From NCBI GenBank assembly GCA_015232315.1, contig JADFZZ010000001.1, positions 62,001 through 126,000 of the forward strand: a stretch of 64,000 bases of DNA, read 5' to 3'. The position numbers and the translations under genes are program-made. Below the pieces are notes generated by a model, which had not been told where the DNA came from, did no database searches, and saw only the letters and a program-made list of their open reading frames with translations. The stretch comes from SAR324 cluster bacterium (GTDB lineage Bacteria; SAR324; NAC60-12). Positions 15,361-25,989 of this stretch are shown in pieces (the stretch's first letter is position 1; the number at the start of each line of letters is the position of its first letter).

Positions 15361-16977
15361 ATGTCAAATTCTGATAGCAAAAAACCATACTGGTCCATTG
15401 GTGAACCGATGGTCTGGATTACCGGCCTTGCACTGAGTATCACCTTACTGTCCGCAATCATTCTGCTATTGGTTGTGATGCGAAATGGATTGGGCGTGTT
15501 CTGGCCTTCCGAAGTGCTGGACTTCCAGCAAAAAGATGGCTCACGAGCCATCGGTGTTCTGATGCAGACAGAGGATCATCCCCACACTGGAAAACAACGA
15601 TTTCAGCTTTATACTGGCAATCGGGACATCTATGGACTGGATTTTCGCTGGGTGGATGCCGCGGATATCCGGGAAACCTCAGTTCCGGAAAAGCTGATTG
15701 TGCTGGAACGCATGGAATATGGAAATTATCTGGGTTTTCTGAAAAATGTGGAATCTCCTGCGTCTCATGCCCTGGAATCACAGGAGTTGACTCAGAAATT
15801 TGAAGAAATCCTGGATTACGCTCATGAACGGAAAAAAGACATTGAAGCAATTGAAGACCAGATCACCGAGGTGAATTATGCGATGGAAAATATCCTGCGT
15901 CATGAATTGAAACTCAAATATAAGAAAGTTCCCGGAGATGATCCCGAATTTCAGGAAATCAAGGACCAAAAAGCTCAGTTGCAGAAAAAATTCCAGGACC
16001 TGATGGTCCAACAGAATCAGAAAATCCAGGAACTCTCGGTATTCACCGCTGAGTTTGAAGACGCGTCCGGCAAGACAAACCAAATCCCGGTCATGAATAT
16101 TGTCCGGTTTTTTTATCCCAATCAAATGTCTGTTCCGCAAAAAGTCGGATTCTATATTGGAAAAATCCATGAACTGCTGTTTGATGAACCCCGGGAAGCG
16201 AACACTGAAGGCGGACTCCTGCCGGCGATTTTCGGCACAGTGATCATGGTGCTCCTCATGAGCATGTTTTCCTTTCCGCTGGGCGTGATCACCGCCGTGT
16301 ATCTGCGAGAATACGCCAAAGAGGGCTTTGTCGTCAGGCTGGTACGCATCGCGGTGAATAATCTTGCGGGAATTCCCTCCATTGTCTATGGCGTTTTTGG
16401 ACTGGGCTTTTTTGTGTACGGTATTGGTAGCACCATTGATCAACTGTTTTTTCCTGAAGTTTTACCGACCCCAACCTTTGGAACCGGTGGTATTCTGTGG
16501 GCCAGTCTAACCCTTTCCCTGCTCACAGTGCCGGTTGTGATTGTGGCAACCGAAGAAGCCTTGGGCTCGATTCCTTCTGGAATCCGTGAAGGTTCACTGG
16601 CATTGGGCGCTACCAGATTTCAAACCCTGATGCGGGTCGTATTGCCCATGTCTTCACCCGGCATCATGACCGGATTCATTCTGGCCATGGCTCGTGCCGC
16701 CGGTGAAGTGGCTCCTCTGATGATCACCGGAGTGGTTAAATTGGCACCATCACTGCCGATTGATGGAAGGTTTCCCTTTGTGCACCTTGAACGTAAATTC
16801 ATGCATCTTGGATTTCATATTTATGATGTGGGTTTTCAATCCCCCAATGTCGAAGCGGCCAAACCGATGGTGTTTGTCACCACGTTTTTACTGGTGTTGA
16901 TTGTTCTGGGGATGAGCAGTGTGGCGATTTATATGCGCAACAAAATGAAAAAACGCTACACCATCAAATCCTTTTGA
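15361..16977 (+). CDS. pstA: Phosphate ABC transporter permease PstA, extended
   Basis: The partner permease of PstC has 538 residues, against about 300 in enteric bacteria. A first membrane helix (about residues 15-40) is followed by an insert with a charged coiled-coil (about 140-230: HERKKDIEAIEDQITEVN, then KDQKAQLQKKFQDLM). The permease domain follows, with the coupling loop GSLALGATRFQTLMRVVLP and ARAAGEVAPLMITGVV. The coiled-coil could lie against the PstC extension; both permeases are enlarged together. The gene starts 21 bases after pstC behind GGAGACTTC. Confidence 0.93.
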   Translation: MSNSDSKKPYWSIGEPMVWITGLALSITLLSAIILLLVVMRNGLGVFWPSEVLDFQQKDGSRAIGVLMQTEDHPHTGKQRFQLYTGNRDIYGLDFRWVDAADIRETSVPEKLIVLERMEYGNYLGFLKNVESPASHALESQELTQKFEEILDYAHERKKDIEAIEDQITEVNYAMENILRHELKLKYKKVPGDDPEFQEIKDQKAQLQKKFQDLMVQQNQKIQELSVFTAEFEDASGKTNQIPVMNIVRFFYPNQMSVPQKVGFYIGKIHELLFDEPREANTEGGLLPAIFGTVIMVLLMSMFSFPLGVITAVYLREYAKEGFVVRLVRIAVNNLAGIPSIVYGVFGLGFFVYGIGSTIDQLFFPEVLPTPTFGTGGILWASLTLSLLTVPVVIVATEEALGSIPSGIREGSLALGATRFQTLMRVVLPMSSPGIMTGFILAMARAAGEVAPLMITGVVKLAPSLPIDGRFPFVHLERKFMHLGFHIYDVGFQSPNVEAAKPMVFVTTFLLVLIVLGMSSVAIYMRNKMKKRYTIKSF

Positions 16978-16989
16978 GAGGAACAGACT

Positions 16990-17781
16990 ATGGCTGAAAA
17001 AACTATGACAGAAAAATATGTGATCAATGATCCGATCCTCACAGTCAGGAATCTGGATTTTTTTTATGGAACGTCCCAAGCGTTGTTTCAGGTTGAAATT
17101 GAAATACCGCGTCATGAAGTCACTGCATTTATCGGCCCCTCCGGTTGTGGGAAATCTACCTTTTTAAGATGCCTGAACCGGATGAATGACCTGGTGGACG
17201 CTACCCGTATGGTGGGCAGTATCAAACTGGATGGGGAAGAAATCAATTCACCTGTTACGGATGTGATCCGCTTGCGCAGAAAAGTGGGCATGGTGTTTCA
17301 GAAATACAATCCGTTTCCCAAAACCATCTATGAGAATGTGGTGTATGGCCTGCGGATTGCCGGGATCAATGACAAAAAAACACTGGATGAAGTGGTCGAA
17401 AAAAGTTTGCGAAGAGCCGCCTTGTGGGATGAAGTCAAGGATCGTCAGCACACCTCGGCCTTGGGGCTTTCCGGTGGGCAGATGCAACGCTTATGCATTG
17501 CCCGGGCAGTGGCGGTGAACCCCGAAATCATTCTGATGGATGAACCCTGTTCCGCCCTGGATCCACGATCGACCTCCAGAATCGAGGACTTGATCGCTGA
17601 GTTGCGCTCAGATTACACCATCATCATTGTGACGCATAACATGCAGCAGGCCTCCAGGGTTTCTGACCACACCGCGTTTTTTTTCGAAGGAAAAATGATC
17701 GAGCGCGGACACACGGAAAAAATCTTCACCAGCCCTGACAAAAAACAGACAGAAGATTACATCACCGGACGGTTCGGGTGA
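16990..17781 (+). CDS. pstB: Phosphate ABC transporter ATP-binding protein
   Basis: PstB hydrolyses ATP to drive phosphate import through PstCA. The 263-residue protein has Walker [11 protein letters not shown], the Q-loop in [11 protein letters not shown], signature [14 protein letters not shown], Walker [14 protein letters not shown] and switch His in THNMQQA. The Asn-Pro-Phe-Pro after the Q-loop is typical of PstB. It lies 12 bases after pstA behind GAGAGGAAC. Confidence 0.96.
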   Translation: MAEKTMTEKYVINDPILTVRNLDFFYGTSQALFQVEIEIPRHEVTAFIGPSGCGKSTFLRCLNRMNDLVDATRMVGSIKLDGEEINSPVTDVIRLRRKVGMVFQKYNPFPKTIYENVVYGLRIAGINDKKTLDEVVEKSLRRAALWDEVKDRQHTSALGLSGGQMQRLCIARAVAVNPEIILMDEPCSALDPRSTSRIEDLIAELRSDYTIIIVTHNMQQASRVSDHTAFFFEGKMIERGHTEKIFTSPDKKQTEDYITGRFG

Positions 17782-17948
17782 TTTTGACAGAAGACTACCA
17801 GAATTTTGGATAAAATATTGCATGGTTTTGACTCTCCGGAAAGAGGACGCGAAGTGAAAAACAGTCAGCAGAAAATCTTTTGTAGAAACGCACGATCGTG
17901 TGTCTCTATTCATAGACAGAGTCCGTCATCCCCAATTCGGAGCGATTC

Positions 17949-18830
17949 ATGTTATCACGTCTGAAACAGGAATTTTCACGGTTAAGACGCAGGATTTCGG
18001 GATTGCCTGGACAGGTCATAGAAAACAGTCTGATTGCGGTTCAGGCCACCAATCTTCTGCCTCGAAAGGAAAAAACAGATTTTAAAAGGTTGTCAAAGGA
18101 TGACAGCCACCCTGGAGGATATCCCTCACTCATGCCTTATATGGAGCGGTATATGTCATTGCACCTGGAACGGGAAGTTTCCCGTTTAAAAAAACAGATT
18201 CTAGCTCTCTGCTCAATGGTGGAAGAAAGTTGCCTCAAGGCAATTCAGTCTTTAGAAGACAACGATATCAGACTGGCACAGTCTGTGATCGGCAATGATG
18301 ATCAAATTGATGATCTGGAAATACTGGTAGAAGAGGAGTGTATGAAGATCCTGGCACTGCATCAGCCAGTTGCTGTGGATTTGCGCTACATCGTGTCCAT
18401 GCTGAAAATCAACAACGATCTGGAACGTATTGGAGACCTGTCCGTGGATATTGCTGGACACGTCATTAATTTACAGAGCAAACCAACCTTTGTTAATCCC
18501 GTTGATCTGAAGAGCATGGCTGAAAAAGTATTGAGGATGGTCAAAGATGCGCTGGATGCGCTCATTCGCCTGAATCACAGAGCAGCCTATCAGGTTTGCT
18601 CCATGGATGATGAGGTAGATGCCGACTGCATCGAGATTCAACGAGCGCTCGAAAGTGCCATACAAAAAGATCCTCACCATGTTTCCGCTCTCATGGATGT
18701 GTATTCTATGGCAAGCTATCTGGAACAAATGGCCGATCATGCCAAAAAGGTATCTGAGGATGTGATATATCTCGTGGAAGCGCATATTGTCCGCCACCGG
18801 AAATGGCAACCACAACAAGACAAAAACTGA
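17949..18830 (+). CDS. phoU: Phosphate signalling protein PhoU with N-terminal extension
   Basis: PhoU links the Pst transporter to the PhoR/PhoB system and represses the Pho response when phosphate is ample. The typical part starts near residue 65 (SLHLEREVSRLKKQILALCS) and has the two three-helix repeats with metal-binding E/DxxxD motifs, such as NNDLERIGDLSVDIA and YLEQMADHAKKVSEDVIYLV. The 293-residue frame adds about 60 residues that resemble a first PhoU helix (LSRLKQEFSRLRRRISGLP). The start at 17949 has GGAG seven bases upstream. Internal ATGs at 18132, 18141 and 18153 would give the standard length. The 167-bp gap before it contains TTGACA (17784) with TAAAAT (17811), but 21 bases apart. 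Confidence 0.88.
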   Translation: MLSRLKQEFSRLRRRISGLPGQVIENSLIAVQATNLLPRKEKTDFKRLSKDDSHPGGYPSLMPYMERYMSLHLEREVSRLKKQILALCSMVEESCLKAIQSLEDNDIRLAQSVIGNDDQIDDLEILVEEECMKILALHQPVAVDLRYIVSMLKINNDLERIGDLSVDIAGHVINLQSKPTFVNPVDLKSMAEKVLRMVKDALDALIRLNHRAAYQVCSMDDEVDADCIEIQRALESAIQKDPHHVSALMDVYSMASYLEQMADHAKKVSEDVIYLVEAHIVRHRKWQPQQDKN

Positions 18831-18838
18831 ACAGGATT

Positions 18839-19531
18839 ATGCCCAAAGAAAATATTCTGGTCGTGGAAGATGAACACGATATTATGGAGCTGATCACTTA
18901 CAACCTCATCCGTGAAGGCTATCGGGTTTCAGCGGTATCGAGCGGAGAAGAGGCGCTGACCGCGATTCATGAATCGCCTCCGGATCTGGTGATGCTGGAT
19001 ATCATGATGCCGGGACTGGACGGACTTGAAGTGTGTCGCCGGTTGAAGGCAGATAATCAAACCGCGAGAATCCCGGTCATCATGCTCACCTCAAAAGGCC
19101 GTGATTCTGATGTGGTCCGGGGTCTGGAAATGGGTGCGGATGATTACATTGTCAAACCGTTCAGCAACAAGGTGGTCAATGCTCGCATCCGTGCGGTTTT
19201 ACGAAGGCTTCCCGCAGAAAAGGATGAAGGCGAGTTTGTGCAGATCCACGATCTGATGATCAATCCGGGCAAACATGAAGTGATGGTTCATGGAGAGCCT
19301 GTGGAACTTACCTTCACGGAGTTTAAAATACTGCATTATCTGACAAAGCATCCGGGCTGGGTTTATACCCGCTATCAAATCGTTGAAGCCGTCAGAGGTC
19401 AGGATTATATTGTCACTGACCGGGCCGTTGATGTCCAGATTGTCGGTTTGCGCAAAAAGCTGGGTTCCATGGGCAAATACATCGAAACCGTCCGCGGTAT
19501 TGGTTACCGGTTCCGTGAAATCAATGGCTAA
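18839..19531 (+). CDS. phoB: Phosphate response regulator PhoB (OmpR family)
   Basis: PhoB binds Pho boxes and activates phosphate-starvation genes. The 230-residue protein has an N-terminal receiver (VVEDEHDI acidic pair, acceptor Asp in VMLDIMMPGLDG, Thr in MLTSKG, Lys in YIVKPF). A winged-helix DNA-binding domain follows (FTEFKILHYLTKHPGWVYTR, and VHIRxLRKK-like VQIVGLRKKLG with YIETVRGIGYRF). ATG at 18839 is preferred, eight bases after the phoU stop; an in-frame ATG at 18803 overlaps phoU. No PhoR kinase follows, so its partner must be encoded elsewhere. Confidence 0.9.
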   Translation: MPKENILVVEDEHDIMELITYNLIREGYRVSAVSSGEEALTAIHESPPDLVMLDIMMPGLDGLEVCRRLKADNQTARIPVIMLTSKGRDSDVVRGLEMGADDYIVKPFSNKVVNARIRAVLRRLPAEKDEGEFVQIHDLMINPGKHEVMVHGEPVELTFTEFKILHYLTKHPGWVYTRYQIVEAVRGQDYIVTDRAVDVQIVGLRKKLGSMGKYIETVRGIGYRFREING

Positions 19532-19586
19532 GGAATAGACAAACAATAACCTGTAAACACCTACTCACCTGCTGTTTTTCAGGACT

Positions 19587-19614
19587 GTAGAGACGCGCTA
19601 TAGCACGTCTCTAC
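19587..19614. repeat. GTAGAGAC-type palindromic repeat, copy 1
   Basis: The 28-bp element begins GTAGAGACG and ends CGTCTCTAC with GCTATAGC in the centre. Fourteen-base arms have a single mismatch. It lies between convergent phoB and tesB and could end transcripts from both sides, though no T-run follows. A related copy is at 51456-51484. Confidence 0.8.
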
Positions 19615-19697
19615 GAGCCCCATCAGAAGAAATTTTTTGAAATATTGCATTCTTATCACGTTTCTGAGTGGACAAAGGTATCCCCTGAATATTGATC

Positions 19698-20558
19698 TTA
19701 TTTTTGCCGCAATCTGATCAACCCTTCCTGTGCGGTGGATGCGACCAATTTGCCCTCACGAGTGAAAATACTTCCCCGATTGAAGCCCCTCGCATGGCTG
19801 GCGCTGGGGCTGTCCATCACATACAGCAGCCAGTCATCCATTCTGAAATCCCGATGAAACCACATGGCATGATCCAGACTGGTGACCTGCATGGAGGGTT
19901 CCCAGAAGGTGTGTCCATGCGGATACAGGGCTGTACCCAGCAAGCCGAAATCAGAAGCATAAGCCAGCATGTATTTGTGAATGGCAGGGTCATCTGGCAG
20001 TTTGTCAATCGCACGGAACCAGGAATATTTCAGTGGAGGCTGTTTTTCAGGTGAAAACGGGTTGATTGGATTGATCTGTCGAATTTCAATCGGCTTGTCA
20101 CAAATAATTTTGTCACGAATCACCCGCGGGATTTTATCTTTTATACTCCGTACACGTTCCTGATCGGAGATGAAATTTTCCGGCCCCTGAACTTCGGGCA
20201 TGGATGACTGATGCTCAAAACCTTCTTCCGCAATCTGAAATGAGGCGGACATTGAAAAAATAGCCTGTCCTTTTTGAATGGCCATCACCCGGCGTGTCGA
20301 AAAACTTTTGCCATCCCGGATACAATCCACCTGATACACAATCGGCAAGGCTGAGTCACCGGCTCTCAGAAAATAGCCCTGCATGCTGTGAGCGCTCAAA
20401 CGCGGTTCTACGGTGCGTGATGCCGCGGACAGCGATTGACCCAGAACCTGACCCCCAAAAACATTGCCAAACCCCAGATCCTGGCTTTTTCCCCTGAACA
20501 GGTTTTCTTCAATTTTTTCCAAGCCCAACAAACTCAATAATTCTTCCAGAACATTCAT
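19698..20558 (-). CDS. tesB: Acyl-CoA thioesterase II
   Basis: TesB hydrolyses medium- and long-chain acyl-CoA to free fatty acid and CoA. The 286-residue length matches the family. The double-hotdog fold is shown by FGGQVLGQSLSAASRTV and HSMQGYFLRAGDSALPIVYQ in the first half, and by LDHAMWFHRDFRMDDWLLY and SIFTREGKLVASTAQEGLIR in the second. The catalytic Asp of the second hotdog lies in the LDHAMWFHR segment, with Thr/Gln near STAQEG. It is transcribed alone; CTGGAGAA precedes the ATG. It may take part in fatty-acid overflow or degradation. Confidence 0.94.
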   Translation of the reverse strand: MNVLEELLSLLGLEKIEENLFRGKSQDLGFGNVFGGQVLGQSLSAASRTVEPRLSAHSMQGYFLRAGDSALPIVYQVDCIRDGKSFSTRRVMAIQKGQAIFSMSASFQIAEEGFEHQSSMPEVQGPENFISDQERVRSIKDKIPRVIRDKIICDKPIEIRQINPINPFSPEKQPPLKYSWFRAIDKLPDDPAIHKYMLAYASDFGLLGTALYPHGHTFWEPSMQVTSLDHAMWFHRDFRMDDWLLYVMDSPSASHARGFNRGSIFTREGKLVASTAQEGLIRLRQK

Positions 20559-20665
20559 GGTTTTCTCCAGATAAAAAGTGGTTCATTATAAAACGTCATT
20601 CCCTGGTAGTTGAGGCATAACATGTTACGTCTCTGCTATTCATTCCGAGATTAGCAAAATATATT

Positions 20666-21430
20666 TCAGACATCAGACTTAGCAAAAATCTGCTCGAGAT
20701 ACTCCGGTTCAATTTTTTTGAATTCAACCAGTATTTCCGGATTGGTCTGGTTCATGTTGAAATGTCCTTTGCCGTTTCTATGGTGTTCCAGCGCGATCAA
20801 CAGCATTCCCCCCCGAAGCGGTTGGCGTTTCCATGCTTGTTGGGTCAAGCGTACACATTCTTTGAGGCCTGTGTCTTCATCGGGTTGGTCCAGTTGACAT
20901 TGTTTGGTGGCCAACAGACCGCGGCATCCCATGGGACGTACAGGATAAATCGCACAGGCTCTGGCTTCCTGATCCAGAAAAGGGCATGGTTTGTATTCCA
21001 ACGAGGACACCAGCGGTTTTCTCACCTGTTCCAGCAGTTTTTGGCGAATGTTTGCGGGCATATGCTGTTGAATGAAATGCAGAATTTCTTCCAACTCAAG
21101 GCCGGTTGAAGCAATTTCGGTATACCAGCAGCAGGCATCACACCCCTGACCACAGGCAATCTGGAGGTTTTTCCCAACCAAGTCATCCGCGGTTTGTCGG
21201 GAGACGGCATCACACAAGTCATGCACTATTGCCACAATTGGATTCTGTTTGGGTAGCTTCTGTGTGTCGATCAGCTTTTTTCCCTGCTGGTGCCAGGGAT
21301 CCAGAAATTTTTTAATATTCATTCTCTGGGATGGTTGATTTTGCGGTGAAGTTTGTTCAATACGTTGCAGGGCTTTGCTTCCGTCAAGAACAGCCAGACG
21401 AAATCCGGTTTTTGTTCGAGTTGGCTTCAT
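20666..21430 (-). CDS. YkgJ-family cysteine-cluster protein
   Basis: The 254-residue protein contains the YkgJ-type zinc/iron-chelating domain: CGQGCDACCWY (C-x3-C-x2-CC), then CPFLDQEARACAIYPVRPMGCRG. Proteins of this family are thought to bind metal through these cysteines; their reaction is unknown. The first 65 residues are basic and not conserved. Its ATG overlaps the stop of the upstream LpxH-like gene by four bases (ATGA), so the two are translationally coupled and may act in one process. Confidence 0.78.
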   Translation of the reverse strand: MKPTRTKTGFRLAVLDGSKALQRIEQTSPQNQPSQRMNIKKFLDPWHQQGKKLIDTQKLPKQNPIVAIVHDLCDAVSRQTADDLVGKNLQIACGQGCDACCWYTEIASTGLELEEILHFIQQHMPANIRQKLLEQVRKPLVSSLEYKPCPFLDQEARACAIYPVRPMGCRGLLATKQCQLDQPDEDTGLKECVRLTQQAWKRQPLRGGMLLIALEHHRNGKGHFNMNQTNPEILVEFKKIEPEYLEQIFAKSDV

Positions 21431-22227
21431 GTTTGATCCGGGTTTGAATTAAAAGTAAGGGTTTCAACCGTTCCTTGAGGATCAATTCTCAAAATAGACT
21501 GGCGGGAAAACCAGTCAGGAACAAGCCTGAGTGCGACAGGATGCGCAGGATTGATGATTTCCCTGTCCTGGTGAAAATGTCCCAGAAAAAACCGGGTGAG
21601 TTCCGGATGAAGGTGTTCCATGAATCTCTGGATTTCCTCCTCGGGAAACGAAATTTTGTAGTCCATATTGGTCTGAGACATTCCTTTTTCGGTATTATGG
21701 GCGATCCAGCGTGTCAGGGCACCTGGCATTGCTCTGAAACACCATTCAAACGGAAGACTGTGGCTGAGAGCATACCATCGCAAATAATTCCGGTCTTGTT
21801 GATTGACTTGATCTCCATGCTCAAAACCGTAATGGCGTTTTCCCCATTGAATATAAAAATCCCGATGCGTCAAGTGGGTGAAGGGCAGGTATTGCCTCCA
21901 TTCTTCGGTATAGGTTTTGGGCAATAGAAGTTCCCGGTTTCCAGCAACCAGAACCGTTGGGATGTTCTTTTCCCGGAGTGCCCGGATGCCCTTGAGGACT
22001 TGCATATGAGAGTCATCCTGAAACTCAGGCAGTGCGAGCCATGCCTTGAACACATCGCCCAGAAAGACGATGACTTCTGCGTCATTCAGCGTGGACAACA
22101 TTTTCAGAAAGGGTGCAATGGCCCCCTGATGGAGATGTGAATCCGCAATAATGTACAGTGGTCCGGTTGGTGTTTCGATCGCTAAATTGATGGAAAATTT
22201 GCTGTCAGTTGATTTCATGGTTCCCAT
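21427..22227 (-). CDS. LpxH-like calcineurin-type phosphoesterase
   Basis: The 266-residue protein has the metallophosphoesterase motifs DSHLHQG (D-x-H), FLGDVFKAWL (GD), VAGNRELLL (GN-R/H-E) and GHFHQDREI (GHxH). The arrangement, with Asp-x-His and a GNRE block, is close to UDP-2,3-diacylglucosamine diphosphatase LpxH, which makes lipid X in lipid A synthesis. DxH is followed by a Gln-Gly rather than the usual LpxH residues and no lpx gene is nearby, so a different phosphoester substrate is possible. Start 22227 (MGTMKS) or 22218 (MKSTDS). Confidence 0.68.
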   Translation of the reverse strand: MGTMKSTDSKFSINLAIETPTGPLYIIADSHLHQGAIAPFLKMLSTLNDAEVIVFLGDVFKAWLALPEFQDDSHMQVLKGIRALREKNIPTVLVAGNRELLLPKTYTEEWRQYLPFTHLTHRDFYIQWGKRHYGFEHGDQVNQQDRNYLRWYALSHSLPFEWCFRAMPGALTRWIAHNTEKGMSQTNMDYKISFPEEEIQRFMEHLHPELTRFFLGHFHQDREIINPAHPVALRLVPDWFSRQSILRIDPQGTVETLTFNSNPDQT

Positions 22228-22490
22228 GGTGAATAGGGGAATAGAACTTGTATTTACGCACTCATCAGGTATGCTTCGGCCCGTTTGCCAAGCGAATAAA
22301 ATGGTTTGCTTTTTTCAAGAGTCATTTCATATAAATGATTTAGAGGAAAATAAAATCAAAAAATGCGGAATCATCGAATCAGGATGTTTGATGAGGCACT
22401 GAATTACAAAATTTTTATTTTATCTGCGTCTTTATTGAAGACAGCGTTTAATGCGTCATTCTCGTTTCAAGGTTTCAGGAGATGCCACAC

Positions 22491-23828
22491 ATGAAAAATC
22501 AGTCTTACAAAGTTCTGGTGGTTGATGATGATGAAACCATTTTGTACCTTTTGGAAAAAATTCTTTCCACACAGTACGAATGCATTTCAGCAAAAAACGC
22601 ACTGGATGCTCTCAAAATCATGGAATCTGAACCCATTGATATTGTGCTGACAGACATTCATATGCCTGAAATGGATGGGGTAACCTTTCTCAAGAAAGTC
22701 AAAAACCTCAAACCGCATATTCCTGTCATCATCATGACAGCCGATCCCAATATGCCTCTTGTAAAAACCGCGTTGAAAGAAGGCGCAATCGATTTTCTGG
22801 AAAAACCGTTTGATCTGGATAATATTTTTGAAGTTATTTCCCGTTATGCCGCGAAACGGATCACAGGTCGGGTTGTCAGTGTCAAAAACAAGGCTATTCT
22901 TCTGGTAACAAACCGGGATAATAAAAACCAGTTGAGGCGCGCTCTGGCATCGACACAAGGCAATCTGGTCGTGGTCGCAACCGAAGCCGAAGCGTTGGAG
23001 ATCCTGCGTCAGCAACCGTTTGATCTGATGGTGCGATCCATTGAAGAAGGTGGAATGCCCAATCCTGAATTTCATCGGGAAACTCAAAGCCTGTCTCCGC
23101 ACATGAAAAGCATCTGTGTGCTTGAGCAGTATGATATGGCACAAATGAGCATTTTGCTGGATATTCCCAATATCGACAGCATTGTTTTCAAAAATAACAC
23201 TTTTTCTGAATCCGAATTTCTGGTCGGAATCAGAAAATTGTTCAGTCGTGATATTTTCGGGCTGGAAAAATACCTGCGCTGGGGATTTGAACCGATCCAG
23301 CATGTCACGCAACACACGGATGACCGGTTTCAGTTTATTGAACGGATGTCGGAATTTCTCCGAAGTTTGAAAATTTCCAATCATTTCATCTCCCGTCTGG
23401 AAAATGTAGCGGATGAGTTTTTATCCAATGCGCTGTATAATGCGCCGGTGAAAGCCGATGGCTCTCCTCTGTATCGTGCCACGGAACGCACCAGTTCACG
23501 GGCTTGCACCGAGCGTGAGAAGTGCATTTTGTCCTATGCCTATGACGGTCGCTATTTTGGTATTTCCATTCAGGATAATTTTGGAGCGATCACCAAACAG
23601 GATATATTCAACGGAATTCGGCGCTGTCTGGAAGAACAGGGAAATCCATCACAGAAAGCCGGAGGCGCGGGATTGGGTTTGTATCTGTCTTTTCTGACGT
23701 TGAATAAATTCATCATCAATGTTTCCCCCGGACAAAAAACGGAAATGATCGGTCTGTGTGATATCCGTTCCTCTCTCAAGGAATACAACCTGCTTGATAA
23801 ATCTTTGACCATGTTCATGGAGTCCTGA
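22491..23828 (+). CDS. Response regulator with GHKL ATPase output domain
   Basis: The 445-residue protein opens with a good receiver (VVDDDET, acceptor in IVLTDIHMPEMDG, Thr in IMTADP, Lys in LEKPFD). A second, degenerate receiver-like segment follows (about residues 135-250, AILLVTNRDNKNQLRRAL). The C-terminus is a histidine-kinase-type or RsbW-like ATPase domain with N-box VADEFLSNALYNAP, ISIQDNFG and GGAGLGLYLSF. There is no HisKA dimerisation helix with a phospho-accepting His. This suggests an anti-sigma-factor kinase or a regulator that turns phosphorylation into ATPase output (inference). AGGAG precedes ATG 22491. Its stop overlaps the proC start (TGATG). Confidence 0.82.
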   Translation: MKNQSYKVLVVDDDETILYLLEKILSTQYECISAKNALDALKIMESEPIDIVLTDIHMPEMDGVTFLKKVKNLKPHIPVIIMTADPNMPLVKTALKEGAIDFLEKPFDLDNIFEVISRYAAKRITGRVVSVKNKAILLVTNRDNKNQLRRALASTQGNLVVVATEAEALEILRQQPFDLMVRSIEEGGMPNPEFHRETQSLSPHMKSICVLEQYDMAQMSILLDIPNIDSIVFKNNTFSESEFLVGIRKLFSRDIFGLEKYLRWGFEPIQHVTQHTDDRFQFIERMSEFLRSLKISNHFISRLENVADEFLSNALYNAPVKADGSPLYRATERTSSRACTEREKCILSYAYDGRYFGISIQDNFGAITKQDIFNGIRRCLEEQGNPSQKAGGAGLGLYLSFLTLNKFIINVSPGQKTEMIGLCDIRSSLKEYNLLDKSLTMFMES

Positions 23829-24631
23829 TGCGAATTGCGGTGATTGGAGGCGGCAACATGGGCAGTGCCATGACCAGAGCTTTTTTTAGAAATAAACTTG
23901 TGCAGAGTGCGGATGTCTGTTTTGTGGAACCTGACGCGGAAAAAAGAGCAGCACTTGCGGGGGAATTTGGCTGTCAAATTCTGGATTCTTGTTCTGAGAC
24001 ACTGCGGGAATATGATTTTATCCTGCTGGCTGTCAAACCCCAAATTGCGATTAAAGTGATGCAAACGCTCAAATCAGGCATGGATTCCAAACAGGTGGTG
24101 ATGTCTATCATGGCTGGCGTTTCCATTAAAACCATCAGCGAAACCCTGAACCATGCAAGAGTGGTTCGGATAATGCCCAATACGCCTTCACAAATCGGGG
24201 AAGGCATGAGTGCGTATTATGCGGAAAGCTCCATTCTGCCTGAAGAAAAACAGACGATTGCACAATTGCTGGAGGCCTGTGGAAAATGCATTGAAGTTCC
24301 GGATGAATCCTGGATGGATGCCGTGACGGCGGTTTCAGGAAGCGGTCCGGCTTATCTGTTTTATCTGGCAGAACAGATGGTCTCTGCCGCTCTTGCCTTT
24401 GGATTCAATGAAACAGACGCCGTCACCATGGTTGCGCAAACTCTCAAAGGAGCTGTTCTTCTTTGGGAAAATTCCGGAATTTCTCCGCAAATTTTGAGGA
24501 AACAGGTCACATCTCCCGGGGGAACCACTGAAGCCGCACTCAATGTGTTTGAGGCGCGGAATGTCGGCCCTTCCATTCAACAGGGAATCCAGCGTGCGTG
24601 CGAACGCTCCCGTGAACTTTCCCGCCAATAA
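23828..24631 (+). CDS. proC: Pyrroline-5-carboxylate reductase
   Basis: ProC reduces pyrroline-5-carboxylate to proline with NAD(P)H, the last step of proline synthesis. The 267-residue length is standard. The Rossmann motif IGGGNMGSAM is at the start, AVKPQ near residue 77, MPNTPSQIGEGMSAY near 118 and the C-terminal signature AVSGSGPAYLFYLAEQM, then VTSPGGTTEAALNVFE. The gene overlaps the preceding regulator by one base and is probably translated from the same message. Confidence 0.95.
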   Translation: MRIAVIGGGNMGSAMTRAFFRNKLVQSADVCFVEPDAEKRAALAGEFGCQILDSCSETLREYDFILLAVKPQIAIKVMQTLKSGMDSKQVVMSIMAGVSIKTISETLNHARVVRIMPNTPSQIGEGMSAYYAESSILPEEKQTIAQLLEACGKCIEVPDESWMDAVTAVSGSGPAYLFYLAEQMVSAALAFGFNETDAVTMVAQTLKGAVLLWENSGISPQILRKQVTSPGGTTEAALNVFEARNVGPSIQQGIQRACERSRELSRQ

Positions 24632-24672
24632 AATTCAAATTTTCAACGGATTCTCGTTTTATCAATCATTAA

Positions 24673-25974
<1,302 letters not shown>

Positions 25975-25989
25975 TCAGGAACTGGAGAC

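Noticed and set aside
15778-16443. 221-codon minus-strand frame opposite pstA
   Set aside because: Antisense shadow of the PstA coiled-coil and membrane segments; no ribosome site or domain.
17784-17816. TTGACA/TAAAAT pair before phoU as promoter
   Set aside because: The spacing of 21 bases is too long for a standard sigma-70 promoter; kept only as a remark under phoU.
22587-23384. 265-codon minus-strand frame opposite the receiver/ATPase gene
   Set aside because: Antisense to a gene with full receiver and ATPase motifs; no domain of its own.
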